Assembly (NCBI GenBank): GCA_910584725.1
Contig: CAJUBE010000033.1
Location: 1 to 52,032 of the forward strand
Direction: 5' to 3'
Source: an uncultured Lachnospiraceae bacterium
Lineage (GTDB): Bacteria; Bacillota; Clostridia; Lachnospirales; Lachnospiraceae
DNA length: 52,032 nt
The notes under the pieces were generated by a model. It searched no databases. It had not been told where the DNA came from and saw only the letters and a program-made list of their open reading frames with translations. This document shows, in pieces, positions 23,842 to 32,700 of the stretch (its first letter is position 1; each line of letters starts with the position of its first letter). A program made the translations under genes and the position numbers.

Positions 23842-25221
23842 ATGTATCAGATTGATTTTCACAAGCCGATCCGCATTTATTTTATCGGAATCGGCGGTAT
23901 CAGTATGAGCGGCCTGGCAGAGATTCTTCTGGCGGAAAATTTTATGGTATCAGGCTCCGACCGCGCTCCTTCCGAGCTGACCCGTATGCTGGAAGACCGC
24001 GGCGTTCAAGTTTTTTACGGGCAGAAGGAAGAAAATCTCACAGACGACATTGACCTTGTCGTATATACCGCCGCCATCAAAAGCGACAATCCTGAGCTGC
24101 TTGCCGCAAAGAAGTTAAACATTCCCACGCTGACCCGGGCGGAACTTTTAGGGCAGATGATGAAAAACTATGAGACGCCCATCGCCGTGAGCGGCACCCA
24201 CGGAAAAACGACTACGACTTCCATGATTTCCCAGATTCTTCTGAACGCGGATGCCGACCCTACCCTGTCCATCGGCGGCATCTATCGGCCGATCGGCGGC
24301 AATATCCGAGTGGGCGCGTCCGAGCTCTTTGTCACGGAGGCCTGCGAATACACAAACAGCTTTTTGAGCTTTTTCCCGAAAATCGGCATTATACTTAATA
24401 TAGAAGAGGATCATCTGGATTTCTTTAAGGATCTTGCGGATATCCGGGAGTCCTTCCATCGTTTCGCACTCCTTTGTCCGAAGGACGGCGCCCTCATTAT
24501 CAACGGCGATATCGAACGGTACGAAGAACTCACGAAAGACCTTTCCTGCCGCGTGATTACCTATGGCCTTTCTTCCGACAAAGACTATACCGCCTCGCAG
24601 ATTACTTACGATGACGCAGGCTTTCCCTCCTTCCTTTTGTGTGACAAAGAAGGCAGAGAGCGCAGGTTTTCTCTGCGGGTACACGGGGATCACAATATCC
24701 TGAACGCCCTGGCGGCCATCGCCCTGGCGGATCTGCTCGGGCTTTCGGATGAGGTAATCCACGCGGGGCTCCTTGCATTCACCGGGACAGACAGACGTTT
24801 CGAATACAAAGGACAGGTGAACGGCATCAACATCATTGACGACTACGCCCATCATCCCACGGAGATCCGCGCCACCTTAAACGCTGCCCTGCAGTACCCC
24901 CACAAGCGCATCTGGTGCGTGTTCCAGCCCCACACCTACACGAGAACCAAGGCTTTTCTGGCGGAATTCGCCTCCGCCCTCTCCCTGGCTGACGAGATCG
25001 TCCTGGCAGATATCTACGCCGCCAGAGAGAAGGATACGCTGGGCATCAGCTCCGAAACTCTGCAGGAAAAGATACGCTCGCTCGGACATTCCTGCCATTA
25101 CTTCCCTACCTTTGAGGCGATAGAAAATTATCTTCTGAAAAATTGCACAAAGGATGACTTGTTGATAACTATGGGCGCGGGCGATGTCGTAAAAATCGGT
25201 GAAAACCTGTTACAGAAATAA
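23842..25221 (+). CDS. murC: UDP-N-acetylmuramate--L-alanine ligase
   Basis: Adds L-alanine to UDP-MurNAc in peptidoglycan precursor synthesis, in the cytoplasm. The 459-residue protein has the Rossmann opening YFIGIGGISMSGLAE, the P-loop AVSGTHGKTTTTSM, NIEEDHLDFF, the HGDHNILNALAA motif and IIDDYAHHPTEI, which specify MurC. I start at 23842 behind GGGAG; 20 additional codons upstream overlap the promoter's -10 box and are excluded. It is a lone plus-strand unit followed by an inverted repeat that may serve as its terminator. Confidence 0.97.
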   Translation: MYQIDFHKPIRIYFIGIGGISMSGLAEILLAENFMVSGSDRAPSELTRMLEDRGVQVFYGQKEENLTDDIDLVVYTAAIKSDNPELLAAKKLNIPTLTRAELLGQMMKNYETPIAVSGTHGKTTTTSMISQILLNADADPTLSIGGIYRPIGGNIRVGASELFVTEACEYTNSFLSFFPKIGIILNIEEDHLDFFKDLADIRESFHRFALLCPKDGALIINGDIERYEELTKDLSCRVITYGLSSDKDYTASQITYDDAGFPSFLLCDKEGRERRFSLRVHGDHNILNALAAIALADLLGLSDEVIHAGLLAFTGTDRRFEYKGQVNGINIIDDYAHHPTEIRATLNAALQYPHKRIWCVFQPHTYTRTKAFLAEFASALSLADEIVLADIYAAREKDTLGISSETLQEKIRSLGHSCHYFPTFEAIENYLLKNCTKDDLLITMGAGDVVKIGENLLQK

Positions 25222-25337
25222 TTATTCACAATATCCACAGAAAAGAACCGGAGACAATCCATTTTTTCTGTGGATATTTTTGTGGAAAAAGACATACGGT
25301 TTCATACCGTTTTATCAGGTTGTCCACAATATCCACA
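25222..25337 (+). promoter_or_regulatory. cluster of DnaA-box-like 9-mers
   Basis: Six 9-mers, each one base from TTATCCACA, lie in 116 bp in three pairs: TTATTCACA and ATATCCACA abutting at 25222-25239; TGTGGATAT and TGTGGAAAA (reverse orientation) at 25269-25289; TTGTCCACA and ATATCCACA abutting at 25320-25337. They fill the gap between murC and a DnaD/DnaI primosome operon. The first two pairs also create an inverted repeat TATCCACAGAAAA / TTTTCTGTGGATA followed by T-runs, which may simply be the murC terminator; the third pair is not explained by that. Confidence 0.55.
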
Positions 25338-25498
25338 AACAATGGCCCGGGTTATCATTGATAAACGCATATCCGTTTGTTACAGATTGCCCATTTCTTT
25401 TCCCAAGGACTAATGATATACTCTTAATGCACGCGGCGGACGGCAGATAAGGGGCTGCCTCTCCGCGCAATATCAGTTTTTTAATATAGGGGTGTAAA

Positions 25499-26599
25499 AT
25501 GGGGTTTTTGACGATTTATCAGGACAATTACACGGATTCCACGGTTATTTCAAACCGTTTTATAGACGAGTACATGCAGGCTGCCAACGATGCCCAGTTA
25601 AAGATCTACCTTTATCTGATCCGCATGATGAGCGCCAGACTCGACACCAGCATAGGCGATATCGCCGACAAATTCAACTACACGGAAAAGGACGTGATCC
25701 GCGCCCTCAAATATTGGGAGAGAAACCGCCTTCTTGTTCTTGACTATGACAATCAAAAGAATATTATCGGCATTCACCTGATGGACTCCAATACTTCCTC
25801 ACCGGCTCCTGTCAGTCCTTCCATGGCCGCTTATCCGAGCGTAACGGCCCCCTTTCCGGCTGCGGTGTCCTCCGCTCAGGCAATCACTTATCCGAACGTG
25901 AATGCCGCTGCTCCCGTACAGCCGCAGAGTCATCCTCTCTCTGTGGAAAAGCCGAATTACACGGCGGATGAGCTCCGGGATTTTAAGGCAAATGAAGATA
26001 TCGCAAGACTTCTCTTTGTGGCGGAGCAGTACCTGAAAAAACCTTTAAGCGCAAACGATATGCGCACCATACTCTTTATCATGGATACGCTGGGATTCTC
26101 CGAGGATCTGACCGATTATCTGATCCAGTACTGCGTCGACCGCGGCAAGAGGGATTTCCGTTACATAGAAAAAGTAGCCATAAGCTGGGCCGAGCAGGGC
26201 ATTACCACCCAGAAGCAAGCCGCTTCTCTGGCCGGAAAATACGACAAGGACGTTTACGAAATCATGCGCGCCCTCGGAAAAAACAATCTCCCCACGGAGA
26301 CGGAGGTGGCGTATATTGACCGCTGGCGAAAACTCTACGGCTTTGAAAACGATGTAATTCTCACCGCCTGCGAGCGCACGGTACTCGCCACGGACAGCCA
26401 CCGCTTTGAGTATGCGGACAGCATTCTGACAAGCTGGCATAAGGCAGGCGTACACCACAAAGGCGATATCAAGTCTCTGGATGAGAACCATCGGCGCAGC
26501 AGAGCGAACCGTCCCGCTGCGTCAACAAATAAATTTAATCAATTTACGCAAAATGAATATGATTTTGAAGCTCTTGAAAAAGAAATTCTAAGTAACTAA
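25499..26599 (+). CDS. DnaD domain-containing replication initiation protein
   Basis: A 366-residue protein of the DnaD/DnaB family that helps load the replicative helicase. The N-terminal 100 residues form a winged helix (LDTSIGDIADKFNYTEKDVIRALKYWERNRLL). A Pro/Ala/Ser linker spans about 103 to 150, and residues 160 to 245 are the DnaD domain with EDLTDYLIQYCVDRGKRDFRY and the YI..VA..W motif (YIEKVAISWAEQGI), followed by a helical tail. It starts at 25499 behind AGGGGTG. A DnaI-like gene follows after 13 bp, so both probably act together. Confidence 0.92.
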   Translation: MGFLTIYQDNYTDSTVISNRFIDEYMQAANDAQLKIYLYLIRMMSARLDTSIGDIADKFNYTEKDVIRALKYWERNRLLVLDYDNQKNIIGIHLMDSNTSSPAPVSPSMAAYPSVTAPFPAAVSSAQAITYPNVNAAAPVQPQSHPLSVEKPNYTADELRDFKANEDIARLLFVAEQYLKKPLSANDMRTILFIMDTLGFSEDLTDYLIQYCVDRGKRDFRYIEKVAISWAEQGITTQKQAASLAGKYDKDVYEIMRALGKNNLPTETEVAYIDRWRKLYGFENDVILTACERTVLATDSHRFEYADSILTSWHKAGVHHKGDIKSLDENHRRSRANRPAASTNKFNQFTQNEYDFEALEKEILSN

Positions 26600-26612
26600 T
26601 AAGGAGGCGCCT

Positions 26613-27584
26613 GTGCCGTTAACAAATACGCAGTACGACCGGATTTTCCGGCAATATGAAGAAAAGCAGCGTCAAAGCCGTCTGGAAACAGAGCGCAGGC
26701 GGGACTACGTGTATGAACATTTCCCCAAATACCGGGCGTTGGAGGATGAGACCGCCTCTCTCTCCGTTGCGCAGGGGAAAAAACTGCTGTTTGGGGATGA
26801 AACAGCCCTCAAAAAACTACGGGAAAACCTCGCCGCTTTGAGAGAACAGAAAAAAAAGCTTCTTTTAGATGCCGGCCTTCCCGCCGATTATTTAGACCCC
26901 ATCTTTGTCTGTCCCGACTGCCGGGACACCGGCTATGTTGATCGTGAAAAGTGCCACTGTCTGCGACAGGCGGAAATCTCCCTGCTCTACGAGCAGTCAG
27001 GTCTTCAGGAAATGCTTGCAAACAATAACTTTTCTCTTTTGTCGTACGAATATCACAGCGGAGAGGATCTCTCTCACTTTGAAAAAGCTGTAGAAAATTG
27101 TAAGAATTTTATCAAAAATTTTGATTCCGACTACCACAATCTCTTTTTTTATGGTACAGTGGGAACGGGAAAATCATTTCTTTCCGGTTGTGTGGCAAAA
27201 GAGTTAATGGATCAGGGCCATTCCGTAATCTATTTTGGAGCGACAGGTCTTTTTGATTTGTTGTCAAGTACCTCTTTTGACACTAAAAGCAGGGAGGAAC
27301 GTCAAAACACTTACTCCGACCTCTATCAATGCGATCTGCTTATTATTGATGATCTGGGGACAGAACTGACAAACCAGTTCACGGCGTCCCAGCTCTTTTC
27401 GCTTCTAAACGAGCGAAACATAGGGAGAAAGGCCACCATCATTTCCACAAACCTTTCTCTCAGAGAATTGCAGGACAGATATTCTGACCGTATTTTTTCC
27501 CGTATTACAAGTAATTTCGAGGTCTGTAAACTCACAGGCCCGGACATTCGCATGTACCAAAAGCGACAGTTGAACAAAAAGTGA
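26613..27584 (+). CDS. DnaC/DnaI-like helicase loader ATPase
   Basis: AAA+ helicase loader of 323 residues with a GTG start behind AAGGAGG. It has an N-terminal coiled region, a zinc-binding CPDCRDTGYV...CHC cluster (Cys100, Cys103, Cys114, Cys116), Walker A GTVGTGKS at 181-188, Walker B LLIIDDLG, sensor I IISTNLS and the arginine finger region SRITSNF. This is the DnaI/DnaC organisation. It is transcribed with the DnaD-domain gene upstream and overlaps or abuts the next gene's leader by a few bases. Confidence 0.93.
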   Translation: MPLTNTQYDRIFRQYEEKQRQSRLETERRRDYVYEHFPKYRALEDETASLSVAQGKKLLFGDETALKKLRENLAALREQKKKLLLDAGLPADYLDPIFVCPDCRDTGYVDREKCHCLRQAEISLLYEQSGLQEMLANNNFSLLSYEYHSGEDLSHFEKAVENCKNFIKNFDSDYHNLFFYGTVGTGKSFLSGCVAKELMDQGHSVIYFGATGLFDLLSSTSFDTKSREERQNTYSDLYQCDLLIIDDLGTELTNQFTASQLFSLLNERNIGRKATIISTNLSLRELQDRYSDRIFSRITSNFEVCKLTGPDIRMYQKRQLNKK

Positions 27585-27595
27585 GGAACTTTTCT

Positions 27596-28783
27596 ATGAA
27601 CAGACGTGAGGAGAAACGAAATCTGGAAACCATACCCGTCGGCTCTCTGGGGATGATTCCCTTGAAAGGCTGCCGCAAGCTCGGCGAAAAGGTTGACTAT
27701 TATCTGGTAAAATGGCGCACCGAACGCGAGAGCGAGCACAAAGACTCTCTCGCCTTCTCGGGTTATCAGCGCAATACCTACGTTCTGGACGCAGACGTGC
27801 CAAGGTTCGGTTCCGGTGAAGGAAAAGGTGTCATCAAAGAGTCTGTGCGCGGCACCGATCTCTATATTCTGGTGGATATAGCCAACTACAGTCTCACCTA
27901 CTCTCTCTGCGGACATGAAAACCATATGTCCCCCGACGATCATTATCAGGATTTAAAACGAATCATCGCGGCGGTGGGCGGCAAGGCGAGACGCATCACC
28001 GTGATTATGCCTTACCTCTATGAGAGCAGACAGCACAAGCGTTCCGCAAGGGAATCTCTGGACTGCGCCCTCGCGCTGCAGGAAATGGTAAACATGGGCG
28101 TAGATAACATCATCACCTTTGACGCCCACGATCCCCGCGTACAGAACGCCATCCCCCTGCACGGTTTTGAGACGGTACAGCCCGCCTATCAGTTTATCAA
28201 AGGGCTTTTGACCCATGTAAAGGGTCTGCAGATCGACAGCGATCACATGATGGTAATCAGCCCGGATGAGGGCGGCATGACCAGAGCGATCTATATCGCC
28301 AACGTGCTCGGCCTGGATATGGGTATGTTCTACAAGAGAAGGGACTACACACAGGTCGTAAACGGCAGGAACCCGATTATTGCCCATGAATTTCTCGGCA
28401 GTAACATAGAAAACAAAGATATGATTATTATTGACGACATGATTTCTTCCGGCGAAAGCGTGCTGGAAGTGGCTGCCGCCTTAAAAGAGCGCAAGGCAGG
28501 AAAGATTTTCGTCTTCTCCACCTTTGGTCTTTTTACCGCCGGTCTGGAGCGTTTCGACAAGGCTTTCGAGGACGGCACCATCTGCCGCGTCCTGACCACA
28601 AACCTGATCTACCAGACGCCGGAGCTGCTTGGCAGGGAGTGGTACATCGACTGCGATATGAGCAAGTACATTGCCTATATCATCGACACGCTGAACCACG
28701 ATGCTTCCATCAGCGACCTGCTGAACCCCGTGGAGCGCATTCAGTCGATTGTGACACGGTATCACGCGGGGGAGCTGGCGTAG
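27596..28783 (+). CDS. prs: ribose-phosphate pyrophosphokinase (long form)
   Basis: Makes PRPP from ribose-5-phosphate and ATP for nucleotide, His and Trp synthesis. The PRPP loop MIIIDDMISSGES, the ITFDAHDPRVQN segment and YLYESRQHKRSARES (the RQD-like flexible loop) identify it. At 395 residues it is about 80 longer than typical Prs because of an N-terminal extension and insertions. The ATG at 27596 has GAGGAA upstream. It directly follows the helicase loader, and no terminator is seen between them. Confidence 0.88.
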   Translation: MNRREEKRNLETIPVGSLGMIPLKGCRKLGEKVDYYLVKWRTERESEHKDSLAFSGYQRNTYVLDADVPRFGSGEGKGVIKESVRGTDLYILVDIANYSLTYSLCGHENHMSPDDHYQDLKRIIAAVGGKARRITVIMPYLYESRQHKRSARESLDCALALQEMVNMGVDNIITFDAHDPRVQNAIPLHGFETVQPAYQFIKGLLTHVKGLQIDSDHMMVISPDEGGMTRAIYIANVLGLDMGMFYKRRDYTQVVNGRNPIIAHEFLGSNIENKDMIIIDDMISSGESVLEVAAALKERKAGKIFVFSTFGLFTAGLERFDKAFEDGTICRVLTTNLIYQTPELLGREWYIDCDMSKYIAYIIDTLNHDASISDLLNPVERIQSIVTRYHAGELA

Positions 28784-28806
28784 CCTTCAGATTGCTTATT
28801 ATCGGC

Positions 28807-28835
28807 TTGTATTTTCTCTCATACCATGCTATACT
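28807..28835 (+). promoter_or_regulatory. promoter of the queT leader
   Basis: TTGTAT, 17 bases, TATACT; the start would be near 28842, about 42 bases before the riboswitch stem. Confidence 0.5.
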
Positions 28836-28883
28836 GTGAACCGTTGGAATTTTTATCAATATAGGAATTTCAGCAAATTTACA

Positions 28884-28926
28884 CGGTGAGTTCGAGACCT
28901 TCCTCACCTAAAACAAAACTAAAGGA
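28884..28926 (+). promoter_or_regulatory. preQ1-I-like riboswitch
   Basis: A 6-bp stem GGTGAG / CTCACC encloses a 12-base loop TTCGAGACCTTC. It is followed by an A-rich tail TAAAACAAAACTAAAGGAG whose end is the ribosome binding site of queT. This is the compact preQ1-I layout: the tail folds back into the loop when preQ1 binds and hides the Shine-Dalgarno. The gene downstream is a QueT-type transporter, a known member of this regulon. Confidence 0.75.
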
Positions 28927-28937
28927 GACAACTGCAT

Positions 28938-29483
28938 ATGAAAACACAAAGCACACAGGCGGTTACCATGAGAACCGCCCACACTCATGCGCTCTTCATG
29001 GCGCAGGCGGCTATGATTGCCGCACTCTACATCGTATTGACCTTTATCGCGAATGCCTTCGGGCTGGCCAACTACGCTGTTCAGGTACGCTTCTCCGAAG
29101 CGCTCACCATTTTACCCTATTTTACCCCCGCTGCGATTCCGGGACTGTTTATCGGCTGCCTTTTGAGCAATATCCTGACAGGCTGCGCCCTGCCCGACAT
29201 TGTTTTCGGTACTCTGGCGACATTGCTCGGCGCGCTCGGCACTTATGCCCTGCGGAAATGGAAATGGTGCGCGCCCGTCTGCCCGATTCTCGCGAATACG
29301 ATTATCGTGCCGCTGATTCTGGTGTACGGCTATGGTCTGCTGATCGAGGGAATGACACTGGTACAGTGCCTTGGTTTTTACTGCCTGACCGTCGGTGCCG
29401 GAGAAGTGATTTCCTGCGGGATACTGGGAATGATTTTGTTGACTGCGCTGGAGAAATACGGCCGTCACATCTTTGCAAAATAA
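28938..29483 (+). CDS. queT: QueT family queuosine precursor transporter
   Basis: S component of an ECF transporter that imports queuosine precursors, 181 residues. Five to six hydrophobic helices are evident (AALYIVLTFIANAFG, AIPGLFIGCLLSNILTG, IIVPLILVYGYGLL). Motifs such as VQVRFSEALTILPYFTPAAIPGL and the acidic VGAGEVISCGILG are typical of the QueT (DUF988) group. It has GGAGACAAC before the ATG and a preQ1-type riboswitch. It ends tail to tail with a HAD phosphatase gene, overlapping by 19 bases. Confidence 0.9.
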   Translation: MKTQSTQAVTMRTAHTHALFMAQAAMIAALYIVLTFIANAFGLANYAVQVRFSEALTILPYFTPAAIPGLFIGCLLSNILTGCALPDIVFGTLATLLGALGTYALRKWKWCAPVCPILANTIIVPLILVYGYGLLIEGMTLVQCLGFYCLTVGAGEVISCGILGMILLTALEKYGRHIFAK

Positions 29484-30124
29484 TCCTTCACCTCAAACAG
29501 ATCCTCAAACACCGCCACACTTAAACCGCGCATTTCCTCCGTCGCAGGCGTCAGATCCGGCACCATAATGGGGTGCAGACCGGCGCTGTGCGCGGAGCGG
29601 ATGCCGTTGTAGGAATCTTCGACGGCGTATGTATTTTCAGGTAAAACACCCATGCGTTCACAGGTCATCAGATAAATATCCGGAGCCGGCTTGCTGTTCT
29701 TTAACAGATCACCGCCCACCACCACCTGAAAATAATCATAAAGTCCCGCTGCCTGCAGCTCCTGCGTGACAGCGGCAAGTCTTGTGGAGGAGGCCAGCCC
29801 AAGAGGAATCTTATTTTCAGACAGGTATTTTAACAATTCCGCCGCGCCCGGCTTCACGGGGATCCCAGCCTTCTCCGTAATTTCATGAAACAATACGGAG
29901 CTTTCCTCACTGAATTTATCATAAGGAAAATCCTTCCCGTAATGCCTGTAGACAATTTCCTCCGTGCGCACTTTGTTTGTCCCGATGCACCGCATGAACA
30001 CTTCGCGTATATCCGCAATTCCATGCTTTTCGCCCACACGCTCCCAGCAGTCCAAAACCAGCCTTTCCGTGTCAAAAATAGTGCCGTCCATGTCAAAAAT
30101 AACTGCAATATCCGATTGCCGCAT
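29465..30124 (-). CDS. HAD superfamily hydrolase, beta-phosphoglucomutase-like
   Basis: A 219-residue cytoplasmic phosphatase or phosphomutase. Motif I is FDMDGTIFDTE, motif II LASSTR, the Lys motif NSKPAPDIY and the acidic motif AVEDSYNG; the cap domain sits between residues 15 and 85. These fit subfamily IA enzymes such as beta-phosphoglucomutase or 2-deoxyglucose-6-phosphatase; substrate is not readable. The ATG at 30124 has AGAGGAG upstream; a longer frame lies within the leader. Confidence 0.9.
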   Translation of the reverse strand: MRQSDIAVIFDMDGTIFDTERLVLDCWERVGEKHGIADIREVFMRCIGTNKVRTEEIVYRHYGKDFPYDKFSEESSVLFHEITEKAGIPVKPGAAELLKYLSENKIPLGLASSTRLAAVTQELQAAGLYDYFQVVVGGDLLKNSKPAPDIYLMTCERMGVLPENTYAVEDSYNGIRSAHSAGLHPIMVPDLTPATEEMRGLSVAVFEDLFEVKDYFAKM

Positions 30125-30141
30125 ATACATCTCCTCTGTCT

Positions 30142-32682
30142 TTACTCTTTTCTGATGTAGGAAATGAACTGGTTGCCATTCTCCGCAAGCCATTCCGTAG
30201 AATCGTTCATCCCCCTCTTTTCCAGCGTCCCGGCCACCGGATCCATCACCACAATATTCAGCTCGTTAAAGCCTGTGATCAGTACCGCATTGCCGTCCTC
30301 CAGCATAGCAAGCACGGGAATATCTTTGTTTACATAATACAGAACCGCGTCCAGACTGCATCCCGTAAGATCCAGTATCGTATAGTTCTGCAGATCGCTC
30401 TCCAAGATATCCATCACCGTGTCCCCCTGATTCAGACGCCGCTGTGTATTTCTGGAAATCCCCTCGTATTTTAAGATTGTGTCAAGACAGACCGCCACAG
30501 AACTTCTGGACTCCGCCGCCTCATCCTCCGTGATCGCCATAATCTGATTGCGCGTGCTTCTGGTTTCCCTGCGCCATACATAATCCCCGTCGTCATCCAC
30601 CACTACGCCCGCCACGCGGTTCGCAAGCTCTACTGCCCTGCCGGGATTGACATAGAGATCTTCTATGCCATTTTTTCCATATACATAGAAATAATCTTCC
30701 GCCGGGCCGTCCCCCAGCTCTCCCACGGAACGGCTGCCTTCAAACAGGATCTCCTTCGGCGTCAGAAGCTTTAATCCCTTGGCATCTATCTCATCCTTCA
30801 CCGTAATCTGACAGATGGTTTCATAGTTTTCCGTGACTACAAAACTCAGCACATTACTTCCGCTCCTGATTTCCTCCGTGTTCATAATCTGGTCATCCAG
30901 CGTCGGCACATAGCTTTCGCTCTCCTCATCATATATGACCCTGGAAAGCGTAAGCTGGTTGTCCGCAATCTCGCTTTCCACCACATAAACGCCGTCCTTC
31001 TGATAGGTCTTTAAAATGCTGCCGTCGTCGCTCTGGATTTTCAGACAGTACATGGGAAAGGTCGTAATGCCCGTACTGTTTTCCCTGATGTCCCTCTTTT
31101 TGGCAAGACCGTAGATCAGATCCTCCCCCATAAATCCCACTACCGAAATATGCTCATCAGCGCCCGCCCTGATCTTCGTCTGCTTCTGCGTATTCAGATT
31201 CATCAGAATAAGATCGGTGGCCGCGTAAAGATCGCTTCCCTCCTGCCAGACAAGCATCTTATCGGACTCCGAGACATGATAGCCGCCCTCCTTTAAGCCC
31301 GTTACCACCGTCTGAATGGAGAGCGTGCGCACATCCACCGCATACACACTGCCATCCAGCATAAAATAGTAGATGCCCGTCCTGCTCAGATAAGAAAGCT
31401 CCTCAATATCTGTCTTTAAAAGCTCGTAAGACTTGTCGTAGGGGACATATGCCATTTCCTCCACTGTATTCGTCATGCTGTTATAGGCATAAAGCGCGAC
31501 GCCCACGCAGCCTTCATGCCTCCCCCTGTTCATATAACCGTAGACCAGAAACAGGATATTCCCCGTCTCATCCACCGTCAACACCCGGATGTCATGTCTG
31601 TCGTATGCGCATCTTGCGTCCCGCAGTTCTTCCGTGTTACCGTAAAAGCTGAAAAGTCTGGCAAGCTTGTTGTCCGTCACATTATAGCTGTAAAGCTTAT
31701 CCGCCACCGTGAAGGCAAAAACATTGCCGCCGTCGCTCTCCTTGATCTCCACCTCATCCCCGGTAATACCCAACACAATTTTGTCGTTGATATAGACATC
31801 CGACTCTTCGTCAAAAACCTGCTCCATCGTTCTTTCAAAATCAAGCAGATACATGCGGTCCGGCGTATAGCGGATTCTGTAATATTCGTTTACACGGTAA
31901 TACTCCGTCTTTTTCCCGTTCTTTATGTCAACCAGATATTCCAGATTAAAAGAGCCTGTCTGCTCCGTAAGTTCCCTGATCATAATGCACGGTTCTGTCA
32001 GCCTCCTTACCGGAAGTTCTCCCCATGTCACCTGATGAAAGCTGGAATGAATCGTTACCTTGTGGAACGTGGTATTGTCTCCCTCCGCATTGGATTCCAG
32101 ATACTTCGTCAGCTCCGCCGCTGCTTCCCTGTCAAATGTGCGTTCATGGAAATCCGTGATATAATCAAGCTTTTCCCGGATATGAAGCGACTCGCTTAAA
32201 ATAATTCGGGAATAATATCTGATCGGCGCGCTGTTTTGCGGTGTAACAAGGAATACGAGCATATACTCTGTATCGCTCTCAATCAGGTCTTTTAATGTAA
32301 TGGAAAAGGAAATATCATCCTCGTTTACCTGATAGTCTTCCACCGGCGTACTCTCTACCAGACGCTCTCCGTCAAGGCTTCTCACCTCGAAGGCAATGGC
32401 ATCGATTCCACGTCCGTAAGTATCCATCCTTACATCTATCCTTCTGTCCTCACCGATGGGCTGCAGGTTGTCCCGCAGATAGGCACACTCCATGGCCTGG
32501 GCATAGCCATGCAGACTCCCCACCCTGTACGCATCCACATACATGGACAGCACAGGGTAAGTCGCCTCCCCCATCTCGGTCGTCATATCCGTATTTCCCT
32601 GATTCATCACCCTGCTCAAAATTATCAGCGCAAGCGCAAATATGCATCCGAGCAGAACACCCTTTATGATCGCTCTCTTCAT
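30142..32682 (-). CDS. large membrane-anchored protein with degenerate C39-like C-terminus
   Basis: Unknown function, 846 residues. A single N-terminal helix (ILIKGVLLGCIFALALIIL type, residues 6-24) anchors it with the bulk outside. Residues 270 to 650 consist of repeated beta segments with aromatic and DxxG turns (NGKKTEYYRV, GNIFLFVYGY types), suggesting a beta-propeller. Residues 730 to 846 resemble a C39-like papain fold: CLDTILKYEGIS, VMDILESDLQNY, IPVLAMLEDGNAVLITGF and VVMDPVAG. The active-site His of the usual GHAVLITG is Asn, and the nucleophile position reads Ser, so it should be inactive. It is followed by a HAD gene and preceded by a small conserved gene 18 bp away. Confidence 0.75.
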   Translation of the reverse strand: MKRAIIKGVLLGCIFALALIILSRVMNQGNTDMTTEMGEATYPVLSMYVDAYRVGSLHGYAQAMECAYLRDNLQPIGEDRRIDVRMDTYGRGIDAIAFEVRSLDGERLVESTPVEDYQVNEDDISFSITLKDLIESDTEYMLVFLVTPQNSAPIRYYSRIILSESLHIREKLDYITDFHERTFDREAAAELTKYLESNAEGDNTTFHKVTIHSSFHQVTWGELPVRRLTEPCIMIRELTEQTGSFNLEYLVDIKNGKKTEYYRVNEYYRIRYTPDRMYLLDFERTMEQVFDEESDVYINDKIVLGITGDEVEIKESDGGNVFAFTVADKLYSYNVTDNKLARLFSFYGNTEELRDARCAYDRHDIRVLTVDETGNILFLVYGYMNRGRHEGCVGVALYAYNSMTNTVEEMAYVPYDKSYELLKTDIEELSYLSRTGIYYFMLDGSVYAVDVRTLSIQTVVTGLKEGGYHVSESDKMLVWQEGSDLYAATDLILMNLNTQKQTKIRAGADEHISVVGFMGEDLIYGLAKKRDIRENSTGITTFPMYCLKIQSDDGSILKTYQKDGVYVVESEIADNQLTLSRVIYDEESESYVPTLDDQIMNTEEIRSGSNVLSFVVTENYETICQITVKDEIDAKGLKLLTPKEILFEGSRSVGELGDGPAEDYFYVYGKNGIEDLYVNPGRAVELANRVAGVVVDDDGDYVWRRETRSTRNQIMAITEDEAAESRSSVAVCLDTILKYEGISRNTQRRLNQGDTVMDILESDLQNYTILDLTGCSLDAVLYYVNKDIPVLAMLEDGNAVLITGFNELNIVVMDPVAGTLEKRGMNDSTEWLAENGNQFISYIRKE

Positions 32683-32700
32683 GTATTAATCATTCCTCTA

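Noticed and set aside
25222..25337. Chromosomal oriC
   Set aside because: No dnaA, dnaN or rpmH nearby and no clear AT-rich unwinding element; a secondary DnaA-binding cluster or terminator is more likely.
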